Made by a program: the position numbers and the translations under genes. A stretch of DNA of 64,000 nucleotides from Martinezella lusitana (GTDB lineage Bacteria > Pseudomonadota > Alphaproteobacteria > Rhizobiales > Rhizobiaceae), in NCBI RefSeq assembly GCF_010668395.1, contig NZ_WUEY01000018.1, positions 62,001 to 126,000 on the forward strand. Direction: 5' to 3'. Positions 35,121 through 43,543 of the stretch are shown piece after piece. The notes beneath the pieces were generated by a model. The model saw only the letters and a list, made by a program, of their open reading frames with translations, was not told the origin of the DNA and searched no databases. Positions within the stretch are counted from its first letter, which is position 1, and each line of letters opens with the position of its first letter.

Positions 35121-35742
35121 TATATCAAGAATAAACCTCCACCTACGGTGGAGGACTGGACGAGTTTTACACGGTAGTTGAGAGACCTCCTGCTTGAACC
35201 GCTGGCGTGGCCCAGACTTCAAACAAGGAGGTTATATGGATGAGCAATCGCTCTCGCATGCGACGTGGGACTGCAAATATCACGTTGTTTTTGGCAGCAA
35301 ATACCGAACGAAAAGACTCTACGGGGATGTGCGTCGAGAGTTGGGTGAACTCTTACGTCGTCTGGCTCAGCAAAAGGGCTGCCAGATCGAAGAGGGTCAT
35401 TTGATGCCCGATCATGTCCACATGTTGATATCGATCCCGCCGAAATACTCGGTCGCGCATATAGTTGGATTTTTGAAGGGCAAGACGGCTCTTTACATTG
35501 CCAACAAGTACGCGCGTAAGCGCCGCTACAAAGGGTATCACTTTTGGGCACGTGGGTATTTCGTGTCGACGACGGGCTATAATGAGCAGGTCGTCAGACA
35601 ATATATCCGGAACCAAGAAAAGGCCGACAAAGCTTCCGACTTTGCCGACCTCTTTAATCGTAGCTACTAAGCACTAACAAAACCACTTCTAGTGGTTCAA
35701 GCGCAGCGTTTCAAACCTCCACCTTTGGTGGAGGTCATGACT
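35121..35742 (+). mobile_element. IS200/IS605-family insertion sequence
   Basis: This 622-base element carries only a TnpA transposase gene, the IS200 layout. Its ends are not inverted repeats but each has a subterminal hairpin: CCTCCACC-TACG-GTGGAGG (35137-35154) on the left and CCTCCACC-TTTG-GTGGAGG (35717-35735) on the right, as needed for Y1 transposases. There is no target duplication. It sits 3' of TTTAT (35116-35120), the probable target. Boundaries were set by rejoining the MOSC reading frame and could shift by a base. Confidence 0.87.
35236..35670 (+). CDS. tnpA: IS200/IS605 TnpA (Y1 HUH transposase)
   Basis: This 144-residue enzyme cuts and joins single-stranded DNA at the element's ends. 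It has the HUH motif HVH (His60, His62 in MPDHVHML) and the nucleophilic tyrosine in RQYIRNQ (Tyr123). Length and the FGSKYRTKRL N-terminus match TnpA of IS200-type elements. The start ATG is preceded by AAGGAGG. All key residues are intact, so the element could still be active. No TnpB/IscB gene or adjacent guide-RNA-like region is present. Confidence 0.95.
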   Translation: MDEQSLSHATWDCKYHVVFGSKYRTKRLYGDVRRELGELLRRLAQQKGCQIEEGHLMPDHVHMLISIPPKYSVAHIVGFLKGKTALYIANKYARKRRYKGYHFWARGYFVSTTGYNEQVVRQYIRNQEKADKASDFADLFNRSY

Positions 35743-35930
35743 TGCCGCGTGCTTACGGGCGGCATGGCGAGTGCCGGTATGCCGGTCGCCTATCTGCCTT
35801 ACACGGGCGGGCGGGTGACGATGCCGGAAATGATGGCGACGCTCGGCAGACACCTGTCGCCGGAAGATCAGGCGCGTTACCTGGCGGCGCCCATCCACCA
35901 CAAGCTGCGCGCCCTGATCGAAGGCGCCGC

Positions 35931-36004
35931 GCTTCAGAGTAATTCCAGGAAAAGCGCATAGCGGTTTTCCATCCGGAATTGCGTAAAAACAAAAGGATAG
36001 AGAG
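35931..36004. repeat. short dispersed rhizobial repeat
   Basis: The sequence has AATTCCAGGAAAAGCGCATA, then GCGGTTTTCC and GGAATTGCGTAAAAAC. This is the type of short unit (gcg-agcggttttccntccggaattgcgtaaaaac) seen repeatedly in rhizobial intergenic DNA. It supplies the last codons of the broken MOSC gene. Related units may lie at 42831-42899 and 48867-48939. Confidence 0.5.
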
Positions 36005-36041
36005 TTTTCGCGATTCGAAGAAAAGCGGAAAAGCTCTCGTC

Positions 36042-36653
36042 TCAACGCATGGCGATTGCCACGGCGGCACCCGCCATGGTGGCGGCGCTGGTACGATTGG
36101 CGATGCGTACGGCGCGGCGGCTCTTGAGGAAGGTTCTGGCCTTGGCCGCCAGCATCGCCCAGGAGAAATCGATGACAACAAGCACTGCGAACATCGTCGT
36201 CACCAGCTCTGCCCAGCCGGTGACCGTGACGGCATGCAGATCGATGATCGAGGGCAGCAGCGCCACGTAGAACACCATGATCTTCGGGTTGCCCATGGTC
36301 ACCGTGAAACCGGCGAGGAAGAGCCGGGTGGCCGATTGCTCGTCCGGCAACTCATCCCCCGTCGTATCGGAGGAGGCAAACCACATTTTCCAGGCGAGAT
36401 AGAGCAGATAGGCGACGCCGAGCCACTTGATGACGACGAAGGCGAGGTGGAAGGTTTCGGCAATGGTCGCAAGGCCGGCAACGGCGCAGGTCAGCCAGAT
36501 CGCCTCGCCAAGCCACATGCCGGAAAGGAAGGGGAATACGTTGCGCGCGCCCTTCGTCAGCACGCGTGCCACCAGCGCGGCGATGTTCGGTCCCGGCGAT
36601 CCCGCCGCAATGAACAGGGCACCCGCAAAAACAAGCAATGTCGACAGGCTCAT
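36042..36653 (-). CDS. LysE/RhtB-family amino acid exporter
   Basis: This 203-residue inner-membrane protein has about six spans and the LysE hallmark SPGPN near residue 19, KWLGVAYLLYLAWKMW, and a GFTVTMGNPK segment near 118. The family exports amino acids, homoserine lactones or related compounds. The ATG is at 36653. An Lrp/AsnC regulator 0.7 kb upstream on the opposite strand is a plausible controller, as Lrp-LysE pairs are common. Confidence 0.9.
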   Translation of the reverse strand: MSLSTLLVFAGALFIAAGSPGPNIAALVARVLTKGARNVFPFLSGMWLGEAIWLTCAVAGLATIAETFHLAFVVIKWLGVAYLLYLAWKMWFASSDTTGDELPDEQSATRLFLAGFTVTMGNPKIMVFYVALLPSIIDLHAVTVTGWAELVTTMFAVLVVIDFSWAMLAAKARTFLKSRRAVRIANRTSAATMAGAAVAIAMR

Positions 36654-36748
36654 CGCATTCCCTCCGATCAGGCAGACCAGATGATATCTGGAAGAAGAAG
36701 TCCAGACATAGCATTCCGGCCGACCTTTTCCAAACGCCAGCTTTGCGC

Positions 36749-37285
36749 TCAGCCGAGCTGGGTGCGAAAGCGCTCGAAGATCGCCTTGCCTTCCGGCCAT
36801 TCGCCCAGCCCGGATGCCGCATTGATATGGCCGCGCGGCCCGACATCGACCAGCGTGCTGTCCCAGACTTCGGCGCTGGTCCACGCGTATTTGTGAGGGC
36901 CGTAAGGATCGTCGGTGCTCGCGACAAGCAGGGACGGAAACGGCAGCCGTTGCCGCGGCGGATTGGCGAAGCTGCCGGCCTCGGCGAGATAGATTTCGCC
37001 TGTCGGGTCGGGAGGGGCCACCAGGAATGCGCCCAGGATCGCCGTTTTCCTCATGGGCGCCCAATGGGCGACGAGCTGGCAGGCAAGGCTATGCGCAATC
37101 AGGATGGGCGGCGTTGCCGAACGGGCGATTTCCCGCTCGAGCGCGGCGATCCAATCCGTGAGTATCGGCTTGTCCCAGCTTGACGGCTGAAACCGTCGCA
37201 GGCTTGGGTCCTGACGTTCCCATAGGGTTTGCCAGTGGCCTTCGCCCGAACCGCCAAGCCCCGGCAGGGTAATGATGTCGCTCAT
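36749..37285 (-). CDS. RBBP9/YdeN-family serine hydrolase
   Basis: This 178-residue alpha/beta hydrolase has LPGLGGSGEGHWQT at the N-terminus, the nucleophile motif AHSLACQ near residue 68, PSLLVASTDDPYGP near 118 with the acid, and GPRGHINAASGLGEWPEG with the histidine near 150. RBBP9-type enzymes are small esterases/peptidases of unclear role in bacteria. It lies 95 bases upstream of lysE on the same strand and is divergent from the Lrp gene. Confidence 0.9.
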   Translation of the reverse strand: MSDIITLPGLGGSGEGHWQTLWERQDPSLRRFQPSSWDKPILTDWIAALEREIARSATPPILIAHSLACQLVAHWAPMRKTAILGAFLVAPPDPTGEIYLAEAGSFANPPRQRLPFPSLLVASTDDPYGPHKYAWTSAEVWDSTLVDVGPRGHINAASGLGEWPEGKAIFERFRTQLG

Positions 37286-37397
37286 CTCTGTCCTTTCTCC
37301 ATATTCCGCTATGAAGAAAGCTGCCACGTCGTTTGATCGATTGACATTGCAATCCATCGGGTAAAGCTTTTAGCGGCCGATGAATTGAAGGTGGACG

Positions 37398-37874
37398 ATG
37401 GACAGTATCGAAAGAGGGCTGGATCCGACGGATCTGTCGATCATCGAGATCCTGCAGCAGGACGGGCGTATCTCAGTGTCGGAGCTCGGCCGTCGCGTCG
37501 GTCTCTCGCAGCCGGCGGCGTCGGAGCGGTTGAAGCGGCTGGAGGAGCGGGGCGTGATCGCCGGATATCGCGCTGTCATCGATCCCGCCGCGGTTGGTCT
37601 CGGCATGATGGCGGTCATCCGGCTGCGCACCACGCATGAGCACATCCGGCCCTATCTGAAGCAGTTTGCGGAAATGCCCGAGATTGTCGAGGTTTTGCGG
37701 CTGACGGGTGAGGATTGCTTCCTGCTCAAGGTTCTCGTGCCGACGCCGGCCGACCTTGAAACCATCGTCGATTCCATTGCTCGCCATGGAGCCGTCACGA
37801 CATCGCTGGTGCTACGGAACGAACCGGCAAAGGCGATCGGCCGCAATCTGATCCGCAAGGCGGCCGCGCGCTGA
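37398..37874 (+). CDS. Lrp/AsnC-family transcriptional regulator
   Basis: This 158-residue protein has an N-terminal helix-turn-helix (LDPTDLSIIEILQQDGRI, then VSELGRRVGLSQPAASERLKRLEERGVI) and a C-terminal RAM ligand-binding domain (TGEDCFLLKVLVPTPADLE near 108). Lrp relatives bind an amino acid and regulate its metabolism or export. It is divergent from the RBBP9-like and LysE genes, its likely targets. The start has AAGGTGG upstream. Confidence 0.92.
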   Translation: MDSIERGLDPTDLSIIEILQQDGRISVSELGRRVGLSQPAASERLKRLEERGVIAGYRAVIDPAAVGLGMMAVIRLRTTHEHIRPYLKQFAEMPEIVEVLRLTGEDCFLLKVLVPTPADLETIVDSIARHGAVTTSLVLRNEPAKAIGRNLIRKAAAR

Positions 37875-37889
37875 TGGAGGATACCGTTC

Positions 37890-38213
37890 TCAGAACGGCA
37901 GCTTGAAGCCGGGCGGGATCGGCAGACCGGCCGTCAGTTCGCGGGTCTTTTCGGCGGCGATCGCCTCGGCCTTCTCCTGGGCATCCTTGTTGGCGGCGAC
38001 GATCAGGTCTTCGAGGATTTCGACATCGTCTTCCTTGAAAAGCGACGGATCGATCTTGATGCCCAGCATCAGGCCCTTGCCGTTGACGGTGACGGTGACG
38101 AGGCCTCCGCCGGCCTTGCCTTCGACGCGAATGTCGGCGATCTCCGACTGCATCTTCTCCATCTTCGCCTGCATTTCCTTCACTTTGCCCATCATGCCCA
38201 TGATGTCGCGCAT
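37890..38213 (-). CDS. ybaB: YbaB/EbfC nucleoid-associated protein
   Basis: This is a 107-residue dimeric DNA-binding protein with a long N-terminal helix (MGMMGKVKEMQAKMEKMQSEI), the central GLVTVTVNGKGLMLGIKID and a C-terminal helix (LEDLIVAANKDAQEKAEAI). The ATG at 38213 gives the family length. It follows dnaX by 109 bases, the usual dnaX-ybaB pair; recR, normally next, is displaced. Confidence 0.94.
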   Translation of the reverse strand: MRDIMGMMGKVKEMQAKMEKMQSEIADIRVEGKAGGGLVTVTVNGKGLMLGIKIDPSLFKEDDVEILEDLIVAANKDAQEKAEAIAAEKTRELTAGLPIPPGFKLPF

Positions 38214-38322
38214 CGTCGTTGGTCCTTCTTCTGCAAGTGTCAGTTTCTTCTCGGGCGGGATGTGCCGCCATGGCCGCCGCCGGCTTCGAGCCGATGTGGT
38301 TCCGCCGAAGCCCATCCTAGCC

Positions 38323-40200
38323 CTAGAATTCTATGTCGTCGCCCGGCAGGATATCGCCGTCGACGGATTCGGCGACGGCCGGCGGAGCGGCGGCCTCTTC
38401 CTCGTCTTCGGTCTCGGGTGCCCGCACCCGCACGTCGATGATCTTCGCGCCCGGAAACTGCGCCAGAATCGCGGCGACATCGGGATCCTGCCGCGCGTCG
38501 GCGACCCGCTGCTTCTGCGCGTTCGCCTCGGCTTCCACCAGCGTCGGCTGGCCTTCCTCGCGGCTGAGGCTGACGATCCAGTGAATGCCGGTCCATTCCC
38601 TGAGCTTGCCGGCAAGCTCGTTCAGCAGCGTTCCGGGAGCGCCTGGTGTCAGGCTGACATCGAGCCTGCCCGGCTCCAGCTTTACGGGACGCACGAAGGC
38701 GCGCACCAGCGCCTTCAGCTTCGGATCGCGCTTCTGGCTGGCAAGTTCGGCGATATCGGCCATCGAGTTGATCGGCACGAGCGGCTTCGGCGCTTCGACC
38801 GGCTTCTGTTCGATGCGGCCGACCGGCTGCGAGTCCGTCTGCGTATTCGGCACGGCGCGCAACATGGCGACCGGTGCCGAAGGCGTCGGCCGCGGCGCCG
38901 GTGTTTCGACGGCACGCGCCATGGCGTTGCCCTGATAGGAGATCGCTGCTCCGCCGCCATTGCCGCCGATTGGAGACGGCGACGGGCGGGAGCCGCCATT
39001 GCCGTCGGAAAATTCGGCAAGCCGGCGTGCCGCATCTTCCGGGGCCGGAAGATGGGCGGCATGGGCGAGCCGGATCAGCACCATTTCGGCAGCCCCGGCG
39101 GTGCGCGAGGCATTCTCCGTCTCGGTGATGCCCTTCAAGAGCATCTGCCAGATGCGGGAAAGCGCCGTCACCGCGACGCCCTGCGCGAATTCTGCCGCTT
39201 TCGTGCGCTCGACTTCGCTCAGCGACGGATCGTCGGCGGCATCGGGCACATATTTGAGACGGGTCACGAGATGGGTGAAATCGGCAAGATCGGTCAGCAC
39301 GACGACGGGATTGGCGCCGGCCTCGTACTGGCTGTTGAATTCCGCAAGCGCTGCCGAAACATCGCCTTTGACGACATGGCCGAAGAGATCGACGATGCGG
39401 GCGCGGTCCGCAAGTCCGAGCATCGCGCGCACGGCATCGGCGGCAACGAAGCCACTGCCATGGGCGATCGCCTGGTCGAGGAGCGACAGGCCGTCGCGCG
39501 CCGAGCCTTCGGCGGCGCGGGCGATCATGGCAAGCGCTTCCGGCTCGGCCTTGATGCCTTCCTTGCCGGCGATGGTGGTGAACAGCCCGACCAGATCGGA
39601 AGCGCTGATGCGGCGCAGGTCGAAGCGCTGGCAGCGCGACAGCACCGTGATCGGAACCTTGCGGATTTCCGTGGTGGCGAAGATGAACTTCACATGCTCG
39701 GGCGGCTCTTCGAGCGTCTTCAGCAGGCCGTTGAAGGCGGCCGTCGACAGCATGTGCACTTCGTCGATGATGTAGACCTTGTAGCGCGCCGAGACCGGCC
39801 GGTAGCGCACCTGCTCGATGATCTCACGGATATCGTCGATACCCGTGTGCGAGGCGGCGTCCATCTCGATGACGTCGACATGGCGGCCTTCCATGATCGC
39901 CTGGCAATGTTCGCCTGGCTCGCGCAGATCGATGGTGGGCCGGTCGATATCGGCGGTCTTGTAGTTGAGGGCGCGGGCAAGGATGCGAGCCGTCGTCGTC
40001 TTGCCGACGCCGCGCACGCCGGTCAGCATATAGGCCTGGGCGATACGGCCGGTCTCGAACGCGTTGGTCAGCGTGCGAACCATCGGCTCCTGGCCGACCA
40101 TCAGGTCCGTGAAGTCCTTGGGCCTGTACTTGCGGGCCAGCACCCGGTAACCGGTGCCGGTCGAGGCGGCATCTTTTGCTTGTCGCTCGCTGTCGCTCAT
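38323..40200 (-). CDS. dnaX: DNA polymerase III subunits tau/gamma
   Basis: DnaX is the clamp-loader ATPase and, as tau, the organiser of the replisome. The 625-residue protein has the N-terminal AAA+ domain: the P-loop GVRGVGKTT near residue 45, a DEVHML Walker B near 125 and sensor residues in ATTEIRKVP. A Pro-rich linker around 380-450 and a tau-specific C-terminal domain follow. The usual four-Cys zinc module is partly missing in the visible text (DLREPGEHCQAI is all that remains near residue 80), as in related rhizobial proteins. SRP RNA lies just upstream. Confidence 0.95.
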   Translation of the reverse strand: MSDSERQAKDAASTGTGYRVLARKYRPKDFTDLMVGQEPMVRTLTNAFETGRIAQAYMLTGVRGVGKTTTARILARALNYKTADIDRPTIDLREPGEHCQAIMEGRHVDVIEMDAASHTGIDDIREIIEQVRYRPVSARYKVYIIDEVHMLSTAAFNGLLKTLEEPPEHVKFIFATTEIRKVPITVLSRCQRFDLRRISASDLVGLFTTIAGKEGIKAEPEALAMIARAAEGSARDGLSLLDQAIAHGSGFVAADAVRAMLGLADRARIVDLFGHVVKGDVSAALAEFNSQYEAGANPVVVLTDLADFTHLVTRLKYVPDAADDPSLSEVERTKAAEFAQGVAVTALSRIWQMLLKGITETENASRTAGAAEMVLIRLAHAAHLPAPEDAARRLAEFSDGNGGSRPSPSPIGGNGGGAAISYQGNAMARAVETPAPRPTPSAPVAMLRAVPNTQTDSQPVGRIEQKPVEAPKPLVPINSMADIAELASQKRDPKLKALVRAFVRPVKLEPGRLDVSLTPGAPGTLLNELAGKLREWTGIHWIVSLSREEGQPTLVEAEANAQKQRVADARQDPDVAAILAQFPGAKIIDVRVRAPETEDEEEAAAPPAVAESVDGDILPGDDIEF

Positions 40201-40252
40201 CGCCCTGCTTATTATTGCCCGCAGAAAGCCGGGTCTTGCTTTCAGAAAGGGT

Positions 40253-40348
40253 GGGAGGCTGGCACGATGACCCGTGCCGGGCTCGTTAGGGCTGCTTCCT
40301 TCCGGACCTGACCCGGTTGGCGAGTGGCTCGTCCACCACCAACCTCCC
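40253..40348 (-). ncRNA. ffs: signal recognition particle RNA (4.5S type)
   Basis: On the minus strand the 96-base sequence has the universal SRP apical motif GTCAGGTCCGGAAGGAAGCA with asymmetric loop and GGAA tetraloop. A closing stem is formed by GGGAGGTTGG at the 5' end and CCAGCCTCCC at the 3' end. Its place directly upstream of dnaX is standard for alphaproteobacteria. It binds Ffh to target membrane proteins. Confidence 0.95.
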
Positions 40349-40423
40349 GGATGCACATATCGGCAATATCGTCATCAAAAGCAAGCCAAGGTCAAAAAAA
40401 ACTGCTAAACATTTGATAAAACA

Positions 40424-40849
40424 ATGGAGGATGCCCCCTTGAAGGAGTTTACGCTCGACGACCGTCTGGCGAATGACAGCGTTTCCGTCGCCATCACAGG
40501 CCTTTGCGACGTACGGCTGATGAAGGATCGCCGCTGGCCATGGCTCGTGCTGATCCCCCGGCGGCCCGGCAAATCGGAAGTTTTCGAGCTGACGCCGCTC
40601 GACCGTATCTTGCTGACCTTCGAAACGGATAAGGTCGCAAGCGCGCTTAAGACGGTCACGGGAGCAGCAAAAATCAATGTCGGGGCACTTGGAAATATTG
40701 TCCGCCAGCTTCATGTTCATGTCATTGCGCGGTTCGAAGGAGACGCTAACTGGCCCGGTCCGGTTTGGGGCTACGGCAAGGCGGAACCCTATTCGGACGA
40801 AGACATGAACAGCCTCATAGCCAAGTTGCGGGAAACGCTTTCACAATGA
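40424..40849 (+). CDS. HIT domain protein
   Basis: This 141-residue histidine-triad protein is a likely nucleotide hydrolase or transferase. The triad is reduced to QLHVHVIAR near residue 95 (H-V-H-V), with RRWPWLVLIPRR near 36 forming the nucleotide-contacting strand. Unlike classical HIT proteins the third histidine position is an Ala, a form common in alphaproteobacteria. Its stop overlaps the nudC start (ATGA), so the two are translationally coupled and may act on related dinucleotides. Confidence 0.9.
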   Translation: MEDAPLKEFTLDDRLANDSVSVAITGLCDVRLMKDRRWPWLVLIPRRPGKSEVFELTPLDRILLTFETDKVASALKTVTGAAKINVGALGNIVRQLHVHVIARFEGDANWPGPVWGYGKAEPYSDEDMNSLIAKLRETLSQ

Positions 40850-41805
40850 GCCATTCCATTTTTTCCTCGGATGCCCCGCATCCGGAAGCCAGCAGTCTCA
40901 CCGCCTTTGCGGAAAACCAACTCGACCGGGATGCCGAGCATCGCGACGAGGAATCGATCAAGCATGCGCTCGCCAAGGAAGGCACGCATATCCTGGCCTT
41001 TGCCCAGGATCGGCTCGTTCTGAAGCATGACGGGCAGGTGCTCGACCCGCTGTTTGCCCGCTACGAGCTGCAGGGGCTCGATCCGAACTGGGACGAAGCC
41101 GTCTTGCTCGGCTATCGCAAGACCGGCGAGCCCCGGCTTGCCGTGCCCGTGCGCGTCAATGCCGACGAGCTTGCCAGCCAGTACAAGCCCGCGGACATGC
41201 GCGCGCTCTGGCGCGATCTTCTGCTGGAAGGCGAAATCCTCGGCGAGGCCGCGCAAGGCATGAGCCTCATTCGCTGGAATGGCGACAACCGCTTCTGCGG
41301 CCGTTGCGGCTCGATCATGGAAAGCCGCATCGGCGGCTACAAGCGCGTCTGCACGGCCTGCGAACACATGATCTTCCCGCGCACGGACCCCGTCGTCATC
41401 ATGCTGACGATCGATGAGGAAAGGAACCTCTGCCTGCTCGGCCGCAGCCATCATTTCGCACCGGGCATGTATTCCTGTCTCGCCGGCTTCGTCGAGCCGG
41501 GCGAAACCATCGAGAATGCCGTGCGCCGCGAGACGCAGGAAGAATCGGGCATCCACACCGGACGCGTGCGCTATCATGCCTCCCAGCCCTGGCCCATGCC
41601 GCATTCCCTGATGATCGGCTGCTATGCCGAGGCGAAGTCGACGGAAATCCACATGGACGAGACCGAGCTCGACGATTGCCGCTGGTTCACCCCGGAAGAG
41701 ACGCTCGCCTTGCTCGATCGCGGCTCGGCAGCCGGCAACACGTCTCCGCCCAAGGGTTCCATCGCCCATCGCCTTATGCGCGACTGGGTGGAATGGAAAC
41801 GTTAG
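40846..41805 (+). CDS. nudC: NADH pyrophosphatase (NUDIX)
   Basis: NudC hydrolyses NADH to NMNH and AMP and can remove NAD caps from RNA. The 319-residue protein has an N-terminal domain, a zinc ribbon (CGRCG near 150 and CTAC near 165) and a complete Nudix box, GFVEPGETIENAVRRETQEE, near residue 205. The SQPWPMPHSLM motif just after it is the NudC signature. Start ATG 40846 overlaps the HIT stop. Confidence 0.95.
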   Translation: MSHSIFSSDAPHPEASSLTAFAENQLDRDAEHRDEESIKHALAKEGTHILAFAQDRLVLKHDGQVLDPLFARYELQGLDPNWDEAVLLGYRKTGEPRLAVPVRVNADELASQYKPADMRALWRDLLLEGEILGEAAQGMSLIRWNGDNRFCGRCGSIMESRIGGYKRVCTACEHMIFPRTDPVVIMLTIDEERNLCLLGRSHHFAPGMYSCLAGFVEPGETIENAVRRETQEESGIHTGRVRYHASQPWPMPHSLMIGCYAEAKSTEIHMDETELDDCRWFTPEETLALLDRGSAAGNTSPPKGSIAHRLMRDWVEWKR

Positions 41806-41818
41806 GACCAATGCTGCC

Positions 41819-42505
41819 ATGGCGCGCTCGGAACGTTTGCTGACGCTGCTGCAGACGCTGCGGCGCTACCGCCGTCCGGTCAGCGGTGCCGTTCTGGCGG
41901 AGGAAACCGGCGTCAGCCTGCGCACGCTCTATCGCGATATTGCAAGCCTGCAGTCGCAGGGCGCCATGATCGAGGGCGAGCCCGGCATCGGCTACGTGCT
42001 GAAGCCCGGCTTCATGCTGCCGCCGATGATGTTTTCGCAGGACGAGATCGAGGCGCTGGTGCTGGGATCGAGATGGGTGGCGCGCGCCACCGATTCGCGA
42101 CTGGCGGCGGCCGGCGCCGATGCGCTTGCCAAGATCGCCGCCGTGCTGCCCGCCGACCTGCGCGAGGCGGTCGATCAGGCGGCGGTGGTCGTCGGCACGC
42201 GGCGCATCACGGAAGACAGGGCCGATCTTTCCCTCATGCGCAAGGCGATCCGCACCGAGCGCATGGTGCAGCTGACCTATGGCGACGTGAACGGTACGAT
42301 TTCCACCCGGCGTATCTGGCCCTTTGCGCTCGGCTACTTCGACAACGCCCGCATCATCATGGCCTGGTGCGAGCTGCGCCAGGATTATCGGCATTTCCGC
42401 GCCGACCGCGTCGTCGATTTCGCCGTGCTGGAGGCACGCTATCCACGCCGCCGCGTCGCTCTCGCAAGGGAATGGCATGCCCGGGAGGGCGTTGCCCACG
42501 ATTGA
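41819..42505 (+). CDS. YafY-type HTH/WYL transcriptional regulator
   Basis: This 228-residue protein has an N-terminal DeoR-like helix-turn-helix (RLLTLLQTLRRYRRPVSGAVLAEE, then SLRTLYRDIASLQ) and a C-terminal WYL domain (AIRTERMVQLTYGDVNG, then RRIWPFALGYFDNARIIMAWC). WYL domains bind nucleic acid or ligands; YafY-type regulators often sit beside glyoxalase/VOC genes, and two VOC genes follow here. The start is 13 bases after nudC; an overlapping ATG at 41811 is in another frame. Confidence 0.9.
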   Translation: MARSERLLTLLQTLRRYRRPVSGAVLAEETGVSLRTLYRDIASLQSQGAMIEGEPGIGYVLKPGFMLPPMMFSQDEIEALVLGSRWVARATDSRLAAAGADALAKIAAVLPADLREAVDQAAVVVGTRRITEDRADLSLMRKAIRTERMVQLTYGDVNGTISTRRIWPFALGYFDNARIIMAWCELRQDYRHFRADRVVDFAVLEARYPRRRVALAREWHAREGVAHD

Positions 42506-42589
42506 TCCGGCGCGCGCGATGCTACTGCCATAAACTGTCAGTAGGCCCGGCTATGATGATCTTCATCCAAGCAGGAAGGAGGATCGATC

Positions 42590-42826
42590 ATGGCAAGCCA
42601 CGTTCTTATCGTCACGAAAGAGGCGCATCGCCCGGTCATCGCGGCGCAGGAAGGCAAGGGCCTTTCTCCGTTTGCATGGCTGAAGGATTTTCCGCGGATT
42701 GCGCATCGGCATTTCGTCGGCCGTCGTGATCGCCTCGATCTTGAAGAGGCGCCGGATTTCATGATGCGTGATCTGGGCTTTCTCGACGGGCATGCTCCGT
42801 ATCGCGAGGAAGACAGAATGCGCTAA
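42590..42826 (+). CDS. small protein of unknown function
   Basis: This 78-residue protein has a strong ribosome binding site (AAGGAGG eight bases before the ATG). The C-terminal part FMMRDLGFLDGHAPYREEDRMR resembles the short DUF1127-like motif DxGLxxxD seen in small rhizobial proteins. There is no signal peptide or membrane span. I cannot assign a function. Confidence 0.6.
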   Translation: MASHVLIVTKEAHRPVIAAQEGKGLSPFAWLKDFPRIAHRHFVGRRDRLDLEEAPDFMMRDLGFLDGHAPYREEDRMR

Positions 42827-42830
42827 GGCA

Positions 42831-42899
42831 TCATCCTGCGGCTTGCGTAGCGGTTTCACGATCAAAACAGATGCAAAATCAAGAGCCTGAAGCGCGGAA
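42831..42899. repeat. degenerate copy of a short dispersed repeat
   Basis: GCGTAGCGGTTTCACGATCAAAACAG and the GCAAAATC/AAGCGCG continuation resemble the units at 35931-36004 and 48867-48939. The similarity is partial. Confidence 0.35.
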
Positions 42900-43050
42900 A
42901 GCGCCATCGGTCCGCCGTGGCGCGCCTTAACATCGCTTACCCATAAGCATCCGGCCATCCACCAGCAAATTCACGACCGGCAGGCATCGTCTGTCTGCCG
43001 GACCGCGTCTGCATGCCTTTATATCCACCCAAAATGAGAGGAATATCCAC

Positions 43051-43419
43051 ATGACCAGCCCAAACCTCATCATCTTCTACGTCAAGGATCCTGGCGAGAG
43101 CACGCCGTTCTATCGTGACCTGCTCGGCCGCGAGCCCACCTTTGCCTCGCCGAATTTCGTGGCCTTCTCGCTCGATAACGGTTTCAACCTCGGCCTCTGG
43201 CGCCGCAGCAGCGTCGAGCCGCAACCCTCGGCCATCGGCAATCGCGGCGAACTCGGCTTCATGGTCGAAGGAGCCGGTGCCGTCGAAAAGCACTACAAGG
43301 ATTGGAAGGCGCGCGGCCTGCCGATCGCACAGGAACTGACGACGATGGATTTCGGTCCGACCTTCGTCGTGCTCGACCCGGACGGCCATCGCCTTCGTGT
43401 TTGTGAGCCGGATAAGTAA
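43051..43419 (+). CDS. VOC-family (glyoxalase-like) protein
   Basis: This 122-residue protein has two beta-alpha-beta-beta-beta units: IIFYVKDPGESTPFYRDLLGREP at the start and GPTFVVLDPDGHRLRVCEP at the end. The aromatic/acid residues at metal positions are incomplete, so it may bind an antibiotic or small ligand rather than act as glyoxalase I. AGAGGAATATCC lies upstream of the ATG. The WYL regulator upstream could control it. Confidence 0.88.
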   Translation: MTSPNLIIFYVKDPGESTPFYRDLLGREPTFASPNFVAFSLDNGFNLGLWRRSSVEPQPSAIGNRGELGFMVEGAGAVEKHYKDWKARGLPIAQELTTMDFGPTFVVLDPDGHRLRVCEPDK

Positions 43420-43435
43420 AGCCGAGACGTCGCTT

Positions 43436-43543
43436 GCCCCCTCTCCCTGCAGAGAGAGGGGACGACCCAGATCTTTCGCCAAACGCAGTGGCGGAAGGAG
43501 GGCTAGGGGGTGCGACTAACCCCTTCTCCCCACGGGGAGAAGG
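43436..43543. repeat. RIME-like palindromic repeat between two VOC genes
   Basis: It contains CCCCTCTCCCTGCAGAGAGAGGGG, a GGAGGGCTAGGGGGTGCGAC bridge and a second hairpin CCTTCTCCCC-AC-GGGGAGAAGG. This is a diverged copy of the repeat family at 20772-20914. The rest of 43420-43750 shows further repeat-like GC-rich sequence and no gene. Confidence 0.6.

Larger units (their letters stand above)
34695..35961 (+). pseudogene. MOSC domain protein split by an IS200-type insertion
   Basis: The two parts, 34695-35120 and 35743-35961, join into one MOSC protein of about 215 residues. The 5' part has KHHGGRDQAVYVEG, PGAFGENL and IPCATFAAKM with the MOSC cysteine, ending PGIY. The 3' part resumes with CRVLTGGMASAGMPV and PYTGGRVTMPEM. 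MOSC proteins bind molybdenum cofactor and move sulfur or reduce N-hydroxylated compounds (YiiM type). The insertion adds a stop after a few foreign codons, so only the first 140 residues plus a tail can be made. The last nine codons come from a dispersed repeat. Confidence 0.88.

Noticed and set aside
35121..35742. TnpB/IscB-type guide RNA next to the IS200 element
   Set aside because: The element has only TnpA and ends 7 bases past its right hairpin; no room for a nuclease gene or guide RNA.
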